Origin: Algoriphagus resistens
GTDB taxonomy: Bacteria; Bacteroidota; Bacteroidia; Cytophagales; Cyclobacteriaceae
Length of the DNA stretch: 64,000 nt
Assembly: GCF_001442615.1 (NCBI RefSeq)
Contig: NZ_LMXN01000004.1
Span: forward strand, 124,001-188,000
Reading direction: 5' to 3'
The position numbers and the translations under genes are program-made. Under the pieces are notes generated by a model. That model was not told the DNA's origin. It saw only the letters and a program-made list of their open reading frames with translations, and made no database searches. Shown piece after piece: positions 28,418-38,301 of this stretch (positions within the stretch are counted from its first letter, which is position 1; every line of letters begins with the position of its first letter).

Positions 28418-30124
28418 TTATTCTGCTGCATATCCTGGGTTCTGTATTAATACTGCTCCAGTATTTCGCTCTATTTCACTAAACGGAATAGGGAATAAAT
28501 TGTGATATGGCTGCACATCCACGCCAAAATTCGCCACACCTGGATAACCTTCACAATATTTGCTTGTACGTTCATAAAGCTTACCCAAGCGGTTCAATGT
28601 CAACCTACGCTTTTCTTCCGTCCCCAATTCCCGCATCCTTTCATCCAGAATGAAATCAATATCGACCTCCCCAGCAGTGATCAAACGTGCCTTGGCGCGC
28701 TCCCTGACCACATTAATATCATCTGCCGCTGACTGGCTATCACCACTCCCAAGATAAGCTTCGGCTCTTAGTAAATAAGTTTCAGCCAACCTAATATGAT
28801 ACTGGTCACTATAGGTAGTTCCAGCAGAAGAAGATATAAGGGTTTTTAAAACCGGGTTATCGTACAGCTCCGACGGATGCTGACCAGGGGTAGTCACTTT
28901 TGCCTGATACGGGTAAAAATTTCTGATTGTATCTTCCAAGGTGACCCTAAACTGTGACATTTTATCTGACAACTTTAGACCGAACCACTCCGAGGCCGGA
29001 TTGTTAAAAGCTACATCCCTGATAAAATTGTATTCTGAGTTTCGCATATCTTCCCAGTCATACTGCCAAATGCCGTAATTGAAGTGGTTTGTTCCGCGAA
29101 ATCGCCCTATCCCTCTTCCTCCAGTGTTGTCAGATACTCCTTGTGGGAGGAAAGGAGCAACTCCCGAGGGATCCCTTACAGTAAAACTCCATGGCCTTGG
29201 GGAATGGTCTCTTTCCAACATAGGTCCACTCAATCCTGAAGAGGAGGTTACTCCCCCCGGCACATCCACTTCATATTGCCAAACCCATATCCCTTCTGTG
29301 TTTCCAACACTCCTGTTTTGGTTGTACCTCCTCGAAAGATCCCAATATACGTCTCCTGGCTCATCCTTGAGGGAACCAAATCTTTCGGTCATTAAAGAAG
29401 TACTGGGATCATCTATTACCACGCCTGCTGCCTCAATGGCATCATTCCAACGTTCCAGAGATACATACACCTCTGCCAAGATATGATATGCAGCAAGATT
29501 ACTTATCTCCCCGTCCCTCACCTCAGTTATCCCGGGTAAATTAGCTGATGCAATCTCAAGGTCATTGGCAGCCTGTTGGTACACCTCTTCCCTACTCGCT
29601 CTGACATAATCGGTCTTGGGGGATTGTGTTTCTTCCAATTCTATAGGTACTCCTCCATACAGATGAGCCAAGTTTCTATAGGCAAGGCCTCTGAATAATT
29701 TGGCTTGTGCCTCCACTAAAATTTTGTGCTGATCACTGACCTTGGATCCCTCTAGCCTGTTCAATATAATGTTTGCTCCTGAAATTATCCTATAATATTG
29801 TCGCCAGTGATAAATTGCCGGGTCCGAGGTGGGTAATAAAGTAGCTAGATAAGAGCCAAATCTTTGGTTTAGTTGATTTGCTCCGTTATATCCAAGGTCA
29901 GTACCATAAATATGATCCAGAGGACGGTGCTCCCCATCTGACAGTGCCAATCTAGCTTGGTCATAAAGTGCAATTACCGCACTGTTAAAATCCGCCTCTG
30001 TAACATAGGAATTTTCTGGACTGGCAAAATCCAACGGGACTTCGTCAAGTATTGCTGAATCAAAACACCCCGAAAGATTTACTGCTATTAAACTTATCGA
30101 TATATAGAATATTATTCTTTTCAT
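28418..30124 (-). CDS. SusD/RagB-family surface glycan-binding lipoprotein
   Basis: This 568-residue lipoprotein (SLIAVNLSGCFDS, Cys 20) has the SusD opening LDEVPLDFASPENSYV, the TPR-like motif AKLFRGLAYRNLAHLYGGVP, a YHIRLAETYLLRAEAYL helix and the C-terminal LFPIPFSEIERNTGAVLIQN. It pairs with the SusC gene 112 bp upstream. That gap contains a structured repeat unit whose short reading frame ends in a TGA overlapping this gene's ATG (ATGA). Confidence 0.95.
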   Translation of the reverse strand: MKRIIFYISISLIAVNLSGCFDSAILDEVPLDFASPENSYVTEADFNSAVIALYDQARLALSDGEHRPLDHIYGTDLGYNGANQLNQRFGSYLATLLPTSDPAIYHWRQYYRIISGANIILNRLEGSKVSDQHKILVEAQAKLFRGLAYRNLAHLYGGVPIELEETQSPKTDYVRASREEVYQQAANDLEIASANLPGITEVRDGEISNLAAYHILAEVYVSLERWNDAIEAAGVVIDDPSTSLMTERFGSLKDEPGDVYWDLSRRYNQNRSVGNTEGIWVWQYEVDVPGGVTSSSGLSGPMLERDHSPRPWSFTVRDPSGVAPFLPQGVSDNTGGRGIGRFRGTNHFNYGIWQYDWEDMRNSEYNFIRDVAFNNPASEWFGLKLSDKMSQFRVTLEDTIRNFYPYQAKVTTPGQHPSELYDNPVLKTLISSSAGTTYSDQYHIRLAETYLLRAEAYLGSGDSQSAADDINVVRERAKARLITAGEVDIDFILDERMRELGTEEKRRLTLNRLGKLYERTSKYCEGYPGVANFGVDVQPYHNLFPIPFSEIERNTGAVLIQNPGYAAE

Positions 30125-30206
30125 TTGTTTATAATTTGTCTTTTAAAGGCCATATGGAATCTCGCATGCATTATAATCATCCCGGTGTGTGACACTTAAA
30201 TCATGC
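30125..30206 (-). repeat. Structured intergenic repeat, type A unit abutting the SusD start (locus R4)
   Basis: The unit is almost identical to the one at 23086 over GGCCATATGGAATCTC and ATTATAATCATCCCGG (arm at 30170-30180). It lacks the intact second hairpin: TGACACTTAAATCA has lost its complement. The short frame here has no ATG (it could start at GTG) and ends in a TGA at 30123-30121 inside the SusD start codon. Confidence 0.75.
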
Positions 30207-30236
30207 TTACTTAACCTATTAACTATTTACTTAATT

Positions 30237-33200
30237 TTAAAAACTTACATCAACCCCAACAGAAAAACCTTTCATTACAGGAATACCGTTTACCTGAAGT
30301 CCGCTTCCCGTTTCCGGATCCCATCCCACCCAGTCGGTTAAAGTGGCAAGGTTTTTTCCGCTGACGAAAACTTTTAGCCCTTGAAGCCCCCACTTATCGG
30401 TAATATCCTGATCAAGCTTATAAGCTACCGTGACATCTTGTAGCCGAACGAAACTTCTGTCCCCATAATATCTATATTCAATCCCCGGTACTTTATCCTG
30501 AGCCCTATATCTGGCGTTTGGATTAGCTGGAGTCCAATAGTCATAATCCACAAAATAATTATTCCTTCTCGCATTGTCGGCTGAACCAAAGTTGGGATTA
30601 TTTATTCCCATGTACCCGTTTTTACCACCTTGAATAGAATTGATAAAAAATCTCAGTGTAAAATTTTTATAATTAAACTCATTCAGAATACCAAAATTGA
30701 ATGCAGGCTCCTGCCTGCCAATTATTTCTCTATCATTGGCATCAATTATACCGTCATTATTGGTATCAACAATCCTATGGGTGCCTACAAAAAACCCAGA
30801 AGGAGCTTCCTCGCCCAATTGGATAATACCCGCAGATTTATAGTCATAAATACTATTAATGGGTTGGCCAATAAACAGACCACTTGCCACAAGGTCGTCT
30901 TCAATCCCATCTTCATTTGCATCAAGTCCAAGCAATGAGACAATCTTGTTTCTGTTAAAAGCAATATTGAAGGTTGTATTCCACTTAAATTCTCCCCTAT
31001 TCACCATGTCACCTTTCAACACAAGCTCCATTCCCCTATTTGCAATTTCTCCAAGGTTAGTAGCGATACTGTTGAACCCTGATACCTCAGGAATATTAAT
31101 ATTGAAAAGCAGGTCATTAGTTGTATTTTGGTAATAATCCAATGCACCAGTCAACCTGCTGTTAAAGAGTGAAAAATCCAGCCCAAAATTGTATCCTGTG
31201 GTAGTCTCCCAGGATAAATCAGAATTTGACAAAGAACTTACCCTTTGACCAAATTCAGTGGAACCTCCATTTCCAAATACGTAAGCTGGGTATAAATTGA
31301 CTCTGGCTAATGAGGAGTACCGGCTCGTCAAGTTCCCGTTGGTGCCATAAGATCCTCTAAACTTAAGGTAATTTATCCAAGCCAAATCCATAAATGGTTC
31401 TTCACTCAATACCCATCCTATACCGATAGATGGGAAAATTCCATATTTATTGTTTGCTGAAAAACCGGAGAAGCCATCCCTTCGAACAGTAGCCGTAATT
31501 AAATATTTGCTTTTGAAATCATAATTCACTCTTACTGTCTGATACAGGTAACTTTCATTCCATGCATTCGACTGTATCAGTTGAATCTGTCCTAGACTTA
31601 AATCATTATAGCCAAGATTCAGATTATTATAATTTGATCCATTCGCCTCTGTGCCCTCATATTTTAATTCCCGACGGCCCACGACTGCAGTCATGTCAAT
31701 CCCATGCTTGTTGTTGAATTTTCTTCGAAATGTCAAAATATTATCCAATGTCCAATCATAGGAGTTATAATTCCGTTTAAATGCCTCACCTGCAGCTGCA
31801 TTTGCATAGGGATTACTTCTGTAATGCCGCCTCCAGGAAGCATTATTACCAAAGTTCAGTCTATATTTCAACCCTTTCACAAAAGGTACCTCCACATCCG
31901 CATATACGTTGGCAAACAGATTATTATTTTTATCAAAGTCATTGGACAATGGGGCTATAAACGGGTTTGATCGTTGGGCACCGTCAGGATTCAATATAGG
32001 TTTGCCCTCCTCATCAAAAGGCACCACTATCGGGGGCATGGTGGTAATATTCTGCATTGCTGGGATCTCTCCCGAATTATCAGCAAATGATCCAAAGGTT
32101 TGTACCCCAAATCTAAACCAGTCCAAAATTTGGTGATCAAAATTGATCCTTGCAGTAATTCTTTCAAACTGGTCATTCATTATAAAATCCTCCTGCTTGG
32201 TATAACTGGTGGACATAAAATAAGAGGTCTCTGCAGTGGCTCCCCTTACGCTTAGGTTTTGGTTTGTGATATATCCTGGCTGTGTGGATTCCTCCCACCA
32301 ATCAAATTCAGTTCCATCTAAATAGCCATTATACATGGTAGGCTCAAAGCGAGCAGCCACATCATAATCCGGATTAGGTTGGATATAATCAGGTGCCAGA
32401 AAGGCAAGTTCCCAATCCTGGTCTCTTACCTTATTTAGAAAGCCCTCTCTATCCAGCAATTCAGGTCTATTAGCTGGAGTTTGTGTCGTCACAGTTCCCG
32501 TATAATTAAAGATTGGCTTTTGCTCTGTTTTACCACTTTTGGTAGTGATCATTATAACACCATTTGCTGCCTGGGCTCCAAAAATCGCCATACTACTTGC
32601 ATCCTTCAATACATCAATAGATTCTATATCATTAGGATTCAGATCATTAAGACCTCCAGTAAAGATAATACCATCTACAACGATCAATACATTTTGATTT
32701 CCACTCAGGGTAGTTCTGCCTCTTATAGAAATGGATGGGTTCTGGCCTGCCCTGTTTACCTGCCCTACATTTAGTCCAGGGACTGTCCCTTGCAAAGACT
32801 GGGCAATATTGACATTCGGAGACTCCCGGAAGGCATCAATATCAGCTTTTACTACTGAACCTGTAACATCGCTTTTCTTCTGTGTACCGTAGCCAATTAC
32901 AACGACCTCGTCTAAAGAACTGGCCTCTTCCACAAGTGTGACAACTATTTCCGACTGGGTAGTAATAGTGATGGTTTGACGCTCAAAGCCTATAAATGAA
33001 AACTCAAGTGTATCACCTTCCTCCACATCCAGGGAGAATTTACCATCGATATCAGTTACAGTCCCAGTGGTGGTTCCCGATATGATGACTGTCACCCCTG
33101 GAATAGGCTCCCCGTTCACATCTCTTACTGTTCCGGTAACCACCAGCAGTTTATCCATACCCATGACCTGTTCGGAAGAATCCTTTCGGGTCACCTCTCC

Positions 33201-33551
33201 GACAAAAATTGAATTGTCCACCTGCTTGAATTTTAAGCCAGCTGCAGTGGCAATATCAACGAGCACCTCTTTTACAGATTGTTTCCTGTTTTTGACATGT
33301 ACTACAGCAGTGTTTTGAAGAATTTCTTCCAGGTACACAAATTTGTAGGCAGTCTTGCTTTCCAGGTTCTTAAATAATTCCTCCACTCTCCAATTGTCTT
33401 TTTGGAGTACGACAAACTCCTTGTCTATAGGTTTGACTTGGGCATTTGTATCATGAGCCATTGCAGCTGTGAAAAAGATGCACTGGACGATGAGTCCATA
33501 CATCAGGTTTTTTGATACCATCTTAATTAGGCACAGTAATTTTCTTTTCAT
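30237..33551 (-). CDS. SusC/RagA-family TonB-linked transporter with STN domain
   Basis: This 1104-residue protein has a signal region (1-37), an STN domain (about 45-120; NWRVEELFKNLESKTAYKFV), CarboxypepD_reg (TVRDVNGEPIPGVTVIISGT), a TonB box region (DEVVVIGYGTQKKSDVTGSV), a plug with VLIVVDGIIFTGG and SSMAIFGAQAANGVIMITTK, and a barrel ending SVGVDVSF. It forms the import complex with the downstream SusD. The STN domain fits the FecR/sigma pair directly upstream. Confidence 0.96.
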   Translation of the reverse strand: MKRKLLCLIKMVSKNLMYGLIVQCIFFTAAMAHDTNAQVKPIDKEFVVLQKDNWRVEELFKNLESKTAYKFVYLEEILQNTAVVHVKNRKQSVKEVLVDIATAAGLKFKQVDNSIFVGEVTRKDSSEQVMGMDKLLVVTGTVRDVNGEPIPGVTVIISGTTTGTVTDIDGKFSLDVEEGDTLEFSFIGFERQTITITTQSEIVVTLVEEASSLDEVVVIGYGTQKKSDVTGSVVKADIDAFRESPNVNIAQSLQGTVPGLNVGQVNRAGQNPSISIRGRTTLSGNQNVLIVVDGIIFTGGLNDLNPNDIESIDVLKDASSMAIFGAQAANGVIMITTKSGKTEQKPIFNYTGTVTTQTPANRPELLDREGFLNKVRDQDWELAFLAPDYIQPNPDYDVAARFEPTMYNGYLDGTEFDWWEESTQPGYITNQNLSVRGATAETSYFMSTSYTKQEDFIMNDQFERITARINFDHQILDWFRFGVQTFGSFADNSGEIPAMQNITTMPPIVVPFDEEGKPILNPDGAQRSNPFIAPLSNDFDKNNNLFANVYADVEVPFVKGLKYRLNFGNNASWRRHYRSNPYANAAAGEAFKRNYNSYDWTLDNILTFRRKFNNKHGIDMTAVVGRRELKYEGTEANGSNYNNLNLGYNDLSLGQIQLIQSNAWNESYLYQTVRVNYDFKSKYLITATVRRDGFSGFSANNKYGIFPSIGIGWVLSEEPFMDLAWINYLKFRGSYGTNGNLTSRYSSLARVNLYPAYVFGNGGSTEFGQRVSSLSNSDLSWETTTGYNFGLDFSLFNSRLTGALDYYQNTTNDLLFNINIPEVSGFNSIATNLGEIANRGMELVLKGDMVNRGEFKWNTTFNIAFNRNKIVSLLGLDANEDGIEDDLVASGLFIGQPINSIYDYKSAGIIQLGEEAPSGFFVGTHRIVDTNNDGIIDANDREIIGRQEPAFNFGILNEFNYKNFTLRFFINSIQGGKNGYMGINNPNFGSADNARRNNYFVDYDYWTPANPNARYRAQDKVPGIEYRYYGDRSFVRLQDVTVAYKLDQDITDKWGLQGLKVFVSGKNLATLTDWVGWDPETGSGLQVNGIPVMKGFSVGVDVSF

Positions 33552-33653
33552 AATTTGAATCGGTTTTAGGGTTTACGCTTTAAGACTTTAGGGTAAAGGA
33601 TTTCATTTGGCGATGGAGACTTTACCCTTTTTTGGGCTTTTATATCATGGGCT

Positions 33654-34655
33654 TTACTTTTTAATATGGACACGGTTATTATCAATGGTAAAACTAAAGT
33701 CTAAAGAGAAGCTTAGACCGGTGAGAATGTCCTGGAGGTTTTTGTTTTGGAAGGTCCCGATTACTTTTTTATTGACATCTATTCCTTCTTCTACCTGGAT
33801 ATCCACTGAATACCAGCCAGCCAGATCATCCAGAACATCACCAAACCGTTTTCTTTCAAAAATCAGGTTTCCTTCTTTCCATCCTGTTATTTTTTCTATA
33901 TCAAATGATTGCACAGCAAAATCATCACGTGTAATTCCCTTGGAATTCCACAAAGCCATCAAGCCGGGAGTGAGTTCTATTTGATTTCCGATCTTATCCA
34001 CAGCCACCTTTCCCTCCACCAGTGCAATCCTATAGTCGTGATTTCGGGAATAGACATTGAACTCTGTACCTAAGGCTGTCGTGGTCACCTTATCGGTAAT
34101 TACTTTAAATGGTCTAGACGGATCCGGTGCCACATCAAAAAATGCCTCGCCCTTAATCTTGATTAACCTGTCATTTATCCCATAATCAGAAAAGAAGCTG
34201 ATCTCAGATTCAGAATTGACTATGATCCTGGTCTTGTCAGACATAACCAATGTAAGTTTCTCTCCCGGCCCTGTTGTCTTGGTGGTAATTATGCGCTGAA
34301 CCTGGGTTTGGTCTGATGTACGGGCATTCCTGTCTCTGTAACTTTCAACTAATACATAGGAGCAAAACACGAACAACAACAGACTTGCCGCTACCCTTAA
34401 GCTCTTATAAATAAAAACTCTTCTGCCAGAGTTGGACACCTGTGAGGGGAGCTGCATTCTTTTATGAATATCCCTCAACATTCCGTCATAATCGACCTCA
34501 TCAATTGTGCTGGGAGCGGCTTTCTTCCAATAGCTTTCGATCAGCTCATCAAACTCCTTTCTTGATCCCGGCTGCATCAGCCATTCCCGTACCTCATGTT
34601 CTTCCTGAGGAGAAGCTGTGCCTTTCAAAAATTTAGTAATCTTGTTTTCTTCCAA
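33654..34655 (-). CDS. FecR-family anti-sigma factor
   Basis: This 333-residue protein has an N-terminal anti-sigma segment, one transmembrane helix (about 84-103), a FecR domain (IKGEAFFDVAPDPSRPFKVI, LVEGKVAVDKIG) and a C-terminal DUF4974 domain (DLAGWYSVDIQVEEG). It probably holds the upstream sigma factor at the membrane until the STN domain of the neighbouring SusC signals substrate. It resembles the FecR at 17391 in layout but is a distinct sequence. Confidence 0.94.
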   Translation of the reverse strand: MEENKITKFLKGTASPQEEHEVREWLMQPGSRKEFDELIESYWKKAAPSTIDEVDYDGMLRDIHKRMQLPSQVSNSGRRVFIYKSLRVAASLLLFVFCSYVLVESYRDRNARTSDQTQVQRIITTKTTGPGEKLTLVMSDKTRIIVNSESEISFFSDYGINDRLIKIKGEAFFDVAPDPSRPFKVITDKVTTTALGTEFNVYSRNHDYRIALVEGKVAVDKIGNQIELTPGLMALWNSKGITRDDFAVQSFDIEKITGWKEGNLIFERKRFGDVLDDLAGWYSVDIQVEEGIDVNKKVIGTFQNKNLQDILTGLSFSLDFSFTIDNNRVHIKK

Positions 34656-34746
34656 AACGAATGATATTTGTTATATAAAACAAATGGCAGGAAGAATACT
34701 TAATATGGAAGTGAAAATAAATAAAAAAAATTGAAAAAGACTTTTT

Positions 34747-35349
34747 CTACAGAATTGACCCGAGATGTATCAGAGCCAAGGTGAGAGATATTGGATACGA
34801 AATATGGGGCTGCATTTCTTTTCTGATTGTTTTGGAAGCCAAATAGATGTGGTGTTCTATAGTCCGTTGGGAAAGGTTCATCTGGCTAGCAATTTCCATT
34901 GAAGTGAAACCCTCCAGCTTATTCAGTCTAAAGACTTCCTGTTGGACTTTTGGGAGCTTTTCTATATAGGAATAAGCTATTGACTCCAGGTCTCGGTAAT
35001 CCAGTTCATCCTCTGTTTTATTGTCGTTCAGATAGACGTATTCGGGTGCTTCCTCAAGGGTACAGGCGGGCTGTTTGTCTCTGGCATAATTATACATGTA
35101 AAACTTGACGGACTGAAACAGATAGGTTTTAAAACTTTTGGAAGGATCAAGTTCGGCTCTTTTGGTCCAGATTCTGGTAAAAATCTCCTGAACAGCATCT
35201 TTGGCAAGCTCCCTGTTCGGAAAATAAGTAAGTGAAAAAGCCATTAATTTTTTGACATAGCGAAAATATAGCTCGTCAAATGCGGGAACATCTCCCTTCT
35301 TTAATCTGATCAGCAAGTCTTGGTCACTATGGTTGCTCAGGTTACCCAT
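34747..35349 (-). CDS. ECF-type RNA polymerase sigma factor (SusCD-linked)
   Basis: This 200-residue ECF sigma has region 2 at about 20-85 (FDELYFRYVKKLMAFSLTYF, DAVQEIFTRIWTKR) and region 4 at about 125-180 (KLPKVQQEVFRLNKLEGFTS, then a helix-turn-helix ending in RTIEHHIYLASKTIRKEM). It heads locus 2, 91 bp before FecR. It presumably drives the SusC promoter of this locus. Confidence 0.94.
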   Translation of the reverse strand: MGNLSNHSDQDLLIRLKKGDVPAFDELYFRYVKKLMAFSLTYFPNRELAKDAVQEIFTRIWTKRAELDPSKSFKTYLFQSVKFYMYNYARDKQPACTLEEAPEYVYLNDNKTEDELDYRDLESIAYSYIEKLPKVQQEVFRLNKLEGFTSMEIASQMNLSQRTIEHHIYLASKTIRKEMQPHISYPISLTLALIHLGSIL

Positions 35350-35927
35350 ATAATGGATCTTTGGATTTTTCCATTAAAACAGATCCAAACCAGCAATTTG
35401 GCTTTTCAAAGTCCGGTTACGATCCTGCTTTATTGGGTTTATTGACGGTTGTATGCAAACAACATCGGTAAATAGGTTTTTTAAACATATCACTATTTTT
35501 CCGATTATTCATTGATGAACCGCCACAAAATTTTACGCCAATCTCCTTCCCGACTGTTTCTTCGCATTAGGACTTTATGTCCAGGGTGTTTATCATACTA
35601 AAATCGAAAATCGACCCATTCTATAGGTGGAATAGTCCGGGAATTACCAGGGTCAGGGGACGTTCGGTGAAGAGGATGCTGTTTTAAAATCAGTAAAAGT
35701 CCTACAGATATTCTTCACTTTCGAAATCAACATCATCTTTCTCATCAGTTTGTGGTTCAGGTTGACTTCAGGTTAAAACCCATTTCTCCAATAACCCGAT
35801 TACAGTGATATTCTTCCAATTTCATTTTTATAAATGAAAAACGCCTATAGCTTTTACCGGACAGTAAATCCAAATTCTCCCTTCAGAGTTATTGATTAAA
35901 CCAGTTTAAGAGCCGACATGGCTATCT
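35350..35927. other. Gap without a recognisable gene
   Basis: I see no gene, repeat unit or strong hairpin here. It separates the AraC-TolB regulator from the sigma gene and must contain the promoter of locus 2, but no consensus TAnnTTTG was found close to the sigma start. Confidence 0.35.
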
Positions 35928-37991
35928 CTACAACAATCCCTTTTCTTCCAAACGTATTCGGGTTTCAGCATGGGTGGCCCAGAAGTCCGCTTCTATCCCT
36001 GCCCAGATTTTTTTGAACTCAGGGTGTTTTTTGATTTCATCCGCTATAGGATCTTTAGTTAAAAACAGGATGACCCAATACTGGATATGATCCTCCTCTG
36101 CAAAGAGACGAAAATGGGCCAATGCCTTTTCGAAATCTCCTTCATGGGCATAATACATCGTCAACCCGAGATTTTTATAGGCAGTTTGGTCCTTATCCAG
36201 ATAAGCCCGGTAGCTCTCTATGAATTGACGCCCTTCCTGTATTTTCCCAACTTTCTCATAGACCACTCCGACGAGCATATTTTCATGCACATACACGTTT
36301 AGTTTTTGTTCTTCCCTGATCCGGTTGAGCCACTCATAGTAATAATAGGCTGAATCGTAATCCCTCAGATAGTAACTGACTTTACCCAAATCCTGTAGGA
36401 TATCAAAACGGGAAGTATCTTTTTCAAATTCAATTTTCAAAAGCTCCCTAGTATGTTGCAAATCGTGATCCTGTGCAAAGCTGATAAAAGCTTTTACGTA
36501 GCGGGAATACATGTTGCCCGGAAAATAAACCAAAGATCTGTCTATGTAGTGCATGGATTCATCCACAAATCCTGTTTGGATCAGGGCATTGCCGACCCGT
36601 AAATAAAAATAGCTGGTAGCCACCGAATCACTTGATCCGGCGTCCAGTTGCATCCCTTGGAGTGCATACTCCAGGTATTTCTCGGTATCAGGCAAATAAT
36701 TGGCATAAAAGTCAGCAAGCAGTCCGATAATCAGGGAGGAATTAGGCCTGTACTCCAGCCCCTTTTCCAGAAAAGGCAGCGCCTGACTATATTCTTTTTT
36801 CAGCAGGTAATACATGGCTTTTGCAATCTGGCTTTCTCCCAAAGAGGGGTCATAAAGAATGGCTTTGTCTGAGTAAGCGCCCAACTGATCCAAATGAATC
36901 TTTTCTGCCCTGAACATATCGTAGTAATAAAAAGCCATTCCGGCACAAGCATAGGCCAATGCAAAGTGTTCATCTCTCTGAATCGCATCATCAAAGTAGC
37001 TGACTGATTCCAGCAGGTTTTCATCACCTCCTTTATTTAAGAGATCCAATCCCTTCATAAAAGAGTCGTAGGCTTCCAGATTCTCAGTAGGCTCCTTTTC
37101 AATCCTGGATTTTTCCTCAGGAGTAATGATTGCCTGGATTTCCTGCGCTATGTCTTTGGATATTTCCAGCTGCAACGCAAAAATATCACTTACTTCCCGC
37201 CTATATTGTTTGCTCCAAAGATGCCGGTCCTTAGCCCCGTCAATCAGCTGGATATTAAGCACAATTTTGTCCCCCATTTTCTGCCCACTGCCTTCCACCA
37301 GGTAGTTGACATTCAGTTCGTCGGCCATTTCGGGAATGGATTTGTTGCTTTCCCTGTATTTCTCTGCAGAAGTCCGGCTGAGCACTCTGAGATCCTTGAT
37401 TTTTTGGAGATTGTTTAGCGTAGCCTCCATAAGGCCATTGATCAGATAAACATTCGTTGAATCGCCACTGTCATTTTTAAAAGGCAAAACAATGATGGAT
37501 TTTTCCCGGTCTAGTTTTTCGGCAAAAAAATCCTGTTTCATCCATACCCCACCAATTACGGATAGAAGTATAATTATCAGGATAACCGTCATCCACTTTC
37601 GTCTTCCTGACCTGACAATGTGAGGATCAGGATCCTCTTCCAAAGCAGGTCCGGTGCGTTTGCCCACTTCACCCGGGGGATAGCCATAATACTCCCGGAA
37701 GCATTTGATAAAATAAGAAGGACTGTTGAACCCTACCTGATGGGAAACTTCGGAAACATTACCTGAGCTGGTCCGGAGCAGCTCCATGGCGCGCTCCAAC
37801 CGCATTTGACTAATAAACTGACTGACCGATAAACCGGTTATTTTCTTGACTTTCCTCAAGAGATTGGATCTGCTCATATGCATCTCCTCAGCCAACCCGG
37901 ACACACCAAACTCCTCCTCGGCAAGATGCAAGGTAACTTTTGCCACCAACTGATCTAAAAACGCTTTCTCCTGAGGAGATAAATCGGGCAT
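35928..37991 (-). CDS. AraC-type regulator fused to a membrane-tethered TolB-like/TPR sensor
   Basis: This 687-residue protein has an N-terminal AraC helix-turn-helix domain (about 12-112; SGLAEEMHMSRSNLLRKVKK, VSHQVGFNSPSYFIKCFREY). One transmembrane helix (133-150) follows, then a TolB-like N-domain (about 160-290; SIIVLPFKNDSGDSTNVYLI, VNYLVEGSGQKMGD) and a long TPR region (about 300-680). The DNA-binding part is cytoplasmic, so the TolB/TPR part should be periplasmic. It lies upstream of SusCD locus 2 in the same direction and could regulate it, but the 578-bp gap leaves this open. Three tandem structured repeats precede it. Confidence 0.88.
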   Translation of the reverse strand: MPDLSPQEKAFLDQLVAKVTLHLAEEEFGVSGLAEEMHMSRSNLLRKVKKITGLSVSQFISQMRLERAMELLRTSSGNVSEVSHQVGFNSPSYFIKCFREYYGYPPGEVGKRTGPALEEDPDPHIVRSGRRKWMTVILIIILLSVIGGVWMKQDFFAEKLDREKSIIVLPFKNDSGDSTNVYLINGLMEATLNNLQKIKDLRVLSRTSAEKYRESNKSIPEMADELNVNYLVEGSGQKMGDKIVLNIQLIDGAKDRHLWSKQYRREVSDIFALQLEISKDIAQEIQAIITPEEKSRIEKEPTENLEAYDSFMKGLDLLNKGGDENLLESVSYFDDAIQRDEHFALAYACAGMAFYYYDMFRAEKIHLDQLGAYSDKAILYDPSLGESQIAKAMYYLLKKEYSQALPFLEKGLEYRPNSSLIIGLLADFYANYLPDTEKYLEYALQGMQLDAGSSDSVATSYFYLRVGNALIQTGFVDESMHYIDRSLVYFPGNMYSRYVKAFISFAQDHDLQHTRELLKIEFEKDTSRFDILQDLGKVSYYLRDYDSAYYYYEWLNRIREEQKLNVYVHENMLVGVVYEKVGKIQEGRQFIESYRAYLDKDQTAYKNLGLTMYYAHEGDFEKALAHFRLFAEEDHIQYWVILFLTKDPIADEIKKHPEFKKIWAGIEADFWATHAETRIRLEEKGLL

Positions 37992-38018
37992 GGGTTCTTA
38001 AAGTAAAGCTATTTTCAT

Positions 38019-38110
38019 ATGATTATAATTTGTCTTTTAAGGGCCATATGGAATCTCGCATGCATTATAATCATTCCTCTGTGTGTTGCCTGCAACGTGC
38101 TCGATTTCAT
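38019..38110 (-). repeat. Structured intergenic repeat, type A unit (locus R5, unit 1)
   Basis: This 92-bp unit follows a TTTTCAT. The arms ATGATTATAAT and ATTATAATCAT are intact. The second hairpin is GTTGC-CT-GCAAC (38085-38096), a different sequence from the 23151 copy but still perfectly paired. The minus strand holds a 31-codon ORF 38110-38015 starting MKSSTLQATHRGMIIMH. Confidence 0.8.
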
Positions 38111-38211
38111 CTGTTAATAATTGTTTTTTAGCGGTCACATGGAATCTTTGACGACTAAAACAATCATTTCCAGGTGTGTTTTAATGATGATTTTAATCGT
38201 GTCGATTTCAT
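38111..38211 (-). repeat. Structured intergenic repeat, type B unit (locus R5, unit 2)
   Basis: It is 101 bp, the same length as the type B unit at 22985. The two differ in the long stem at two positions. Both changes are A to G on the minus strand and keep pairing as G-U in RNA, while the plus strand would have A-C mismatches. Confidence 0.8.
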
Positions 38212-38301
38212 GTGCTTACAACTGTTTTAATCGGCCGCATGCAATCTTGCATCGTTGCTGACCATCCGGCTAACATTTGCCTACAGCATGTTCGGTTTCA
38301 T
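38212..38301 (-). repeat. Structured intergenic repeat, divergent third unit (locus R5, unit 3)
   Basis: It is 90 bp, head-to-tail with unit 2, ending in TTCGGTTTCAT. It keeps CATGCAATCTTGCATC and ACCATCCGG at the expected positions, but the stems are degraded. A perfect 14-bp palindrome CTAAGCCGGCTTAG lies just beyond it at 38312-38325. Confidence 0.6.

Noticed and set aside
38019..38301. CRISPR-like array of regular units
   Set aside because: The units are 90-101 bp, adjacent with no spacers, and internally structured. No cas gene is in the window.
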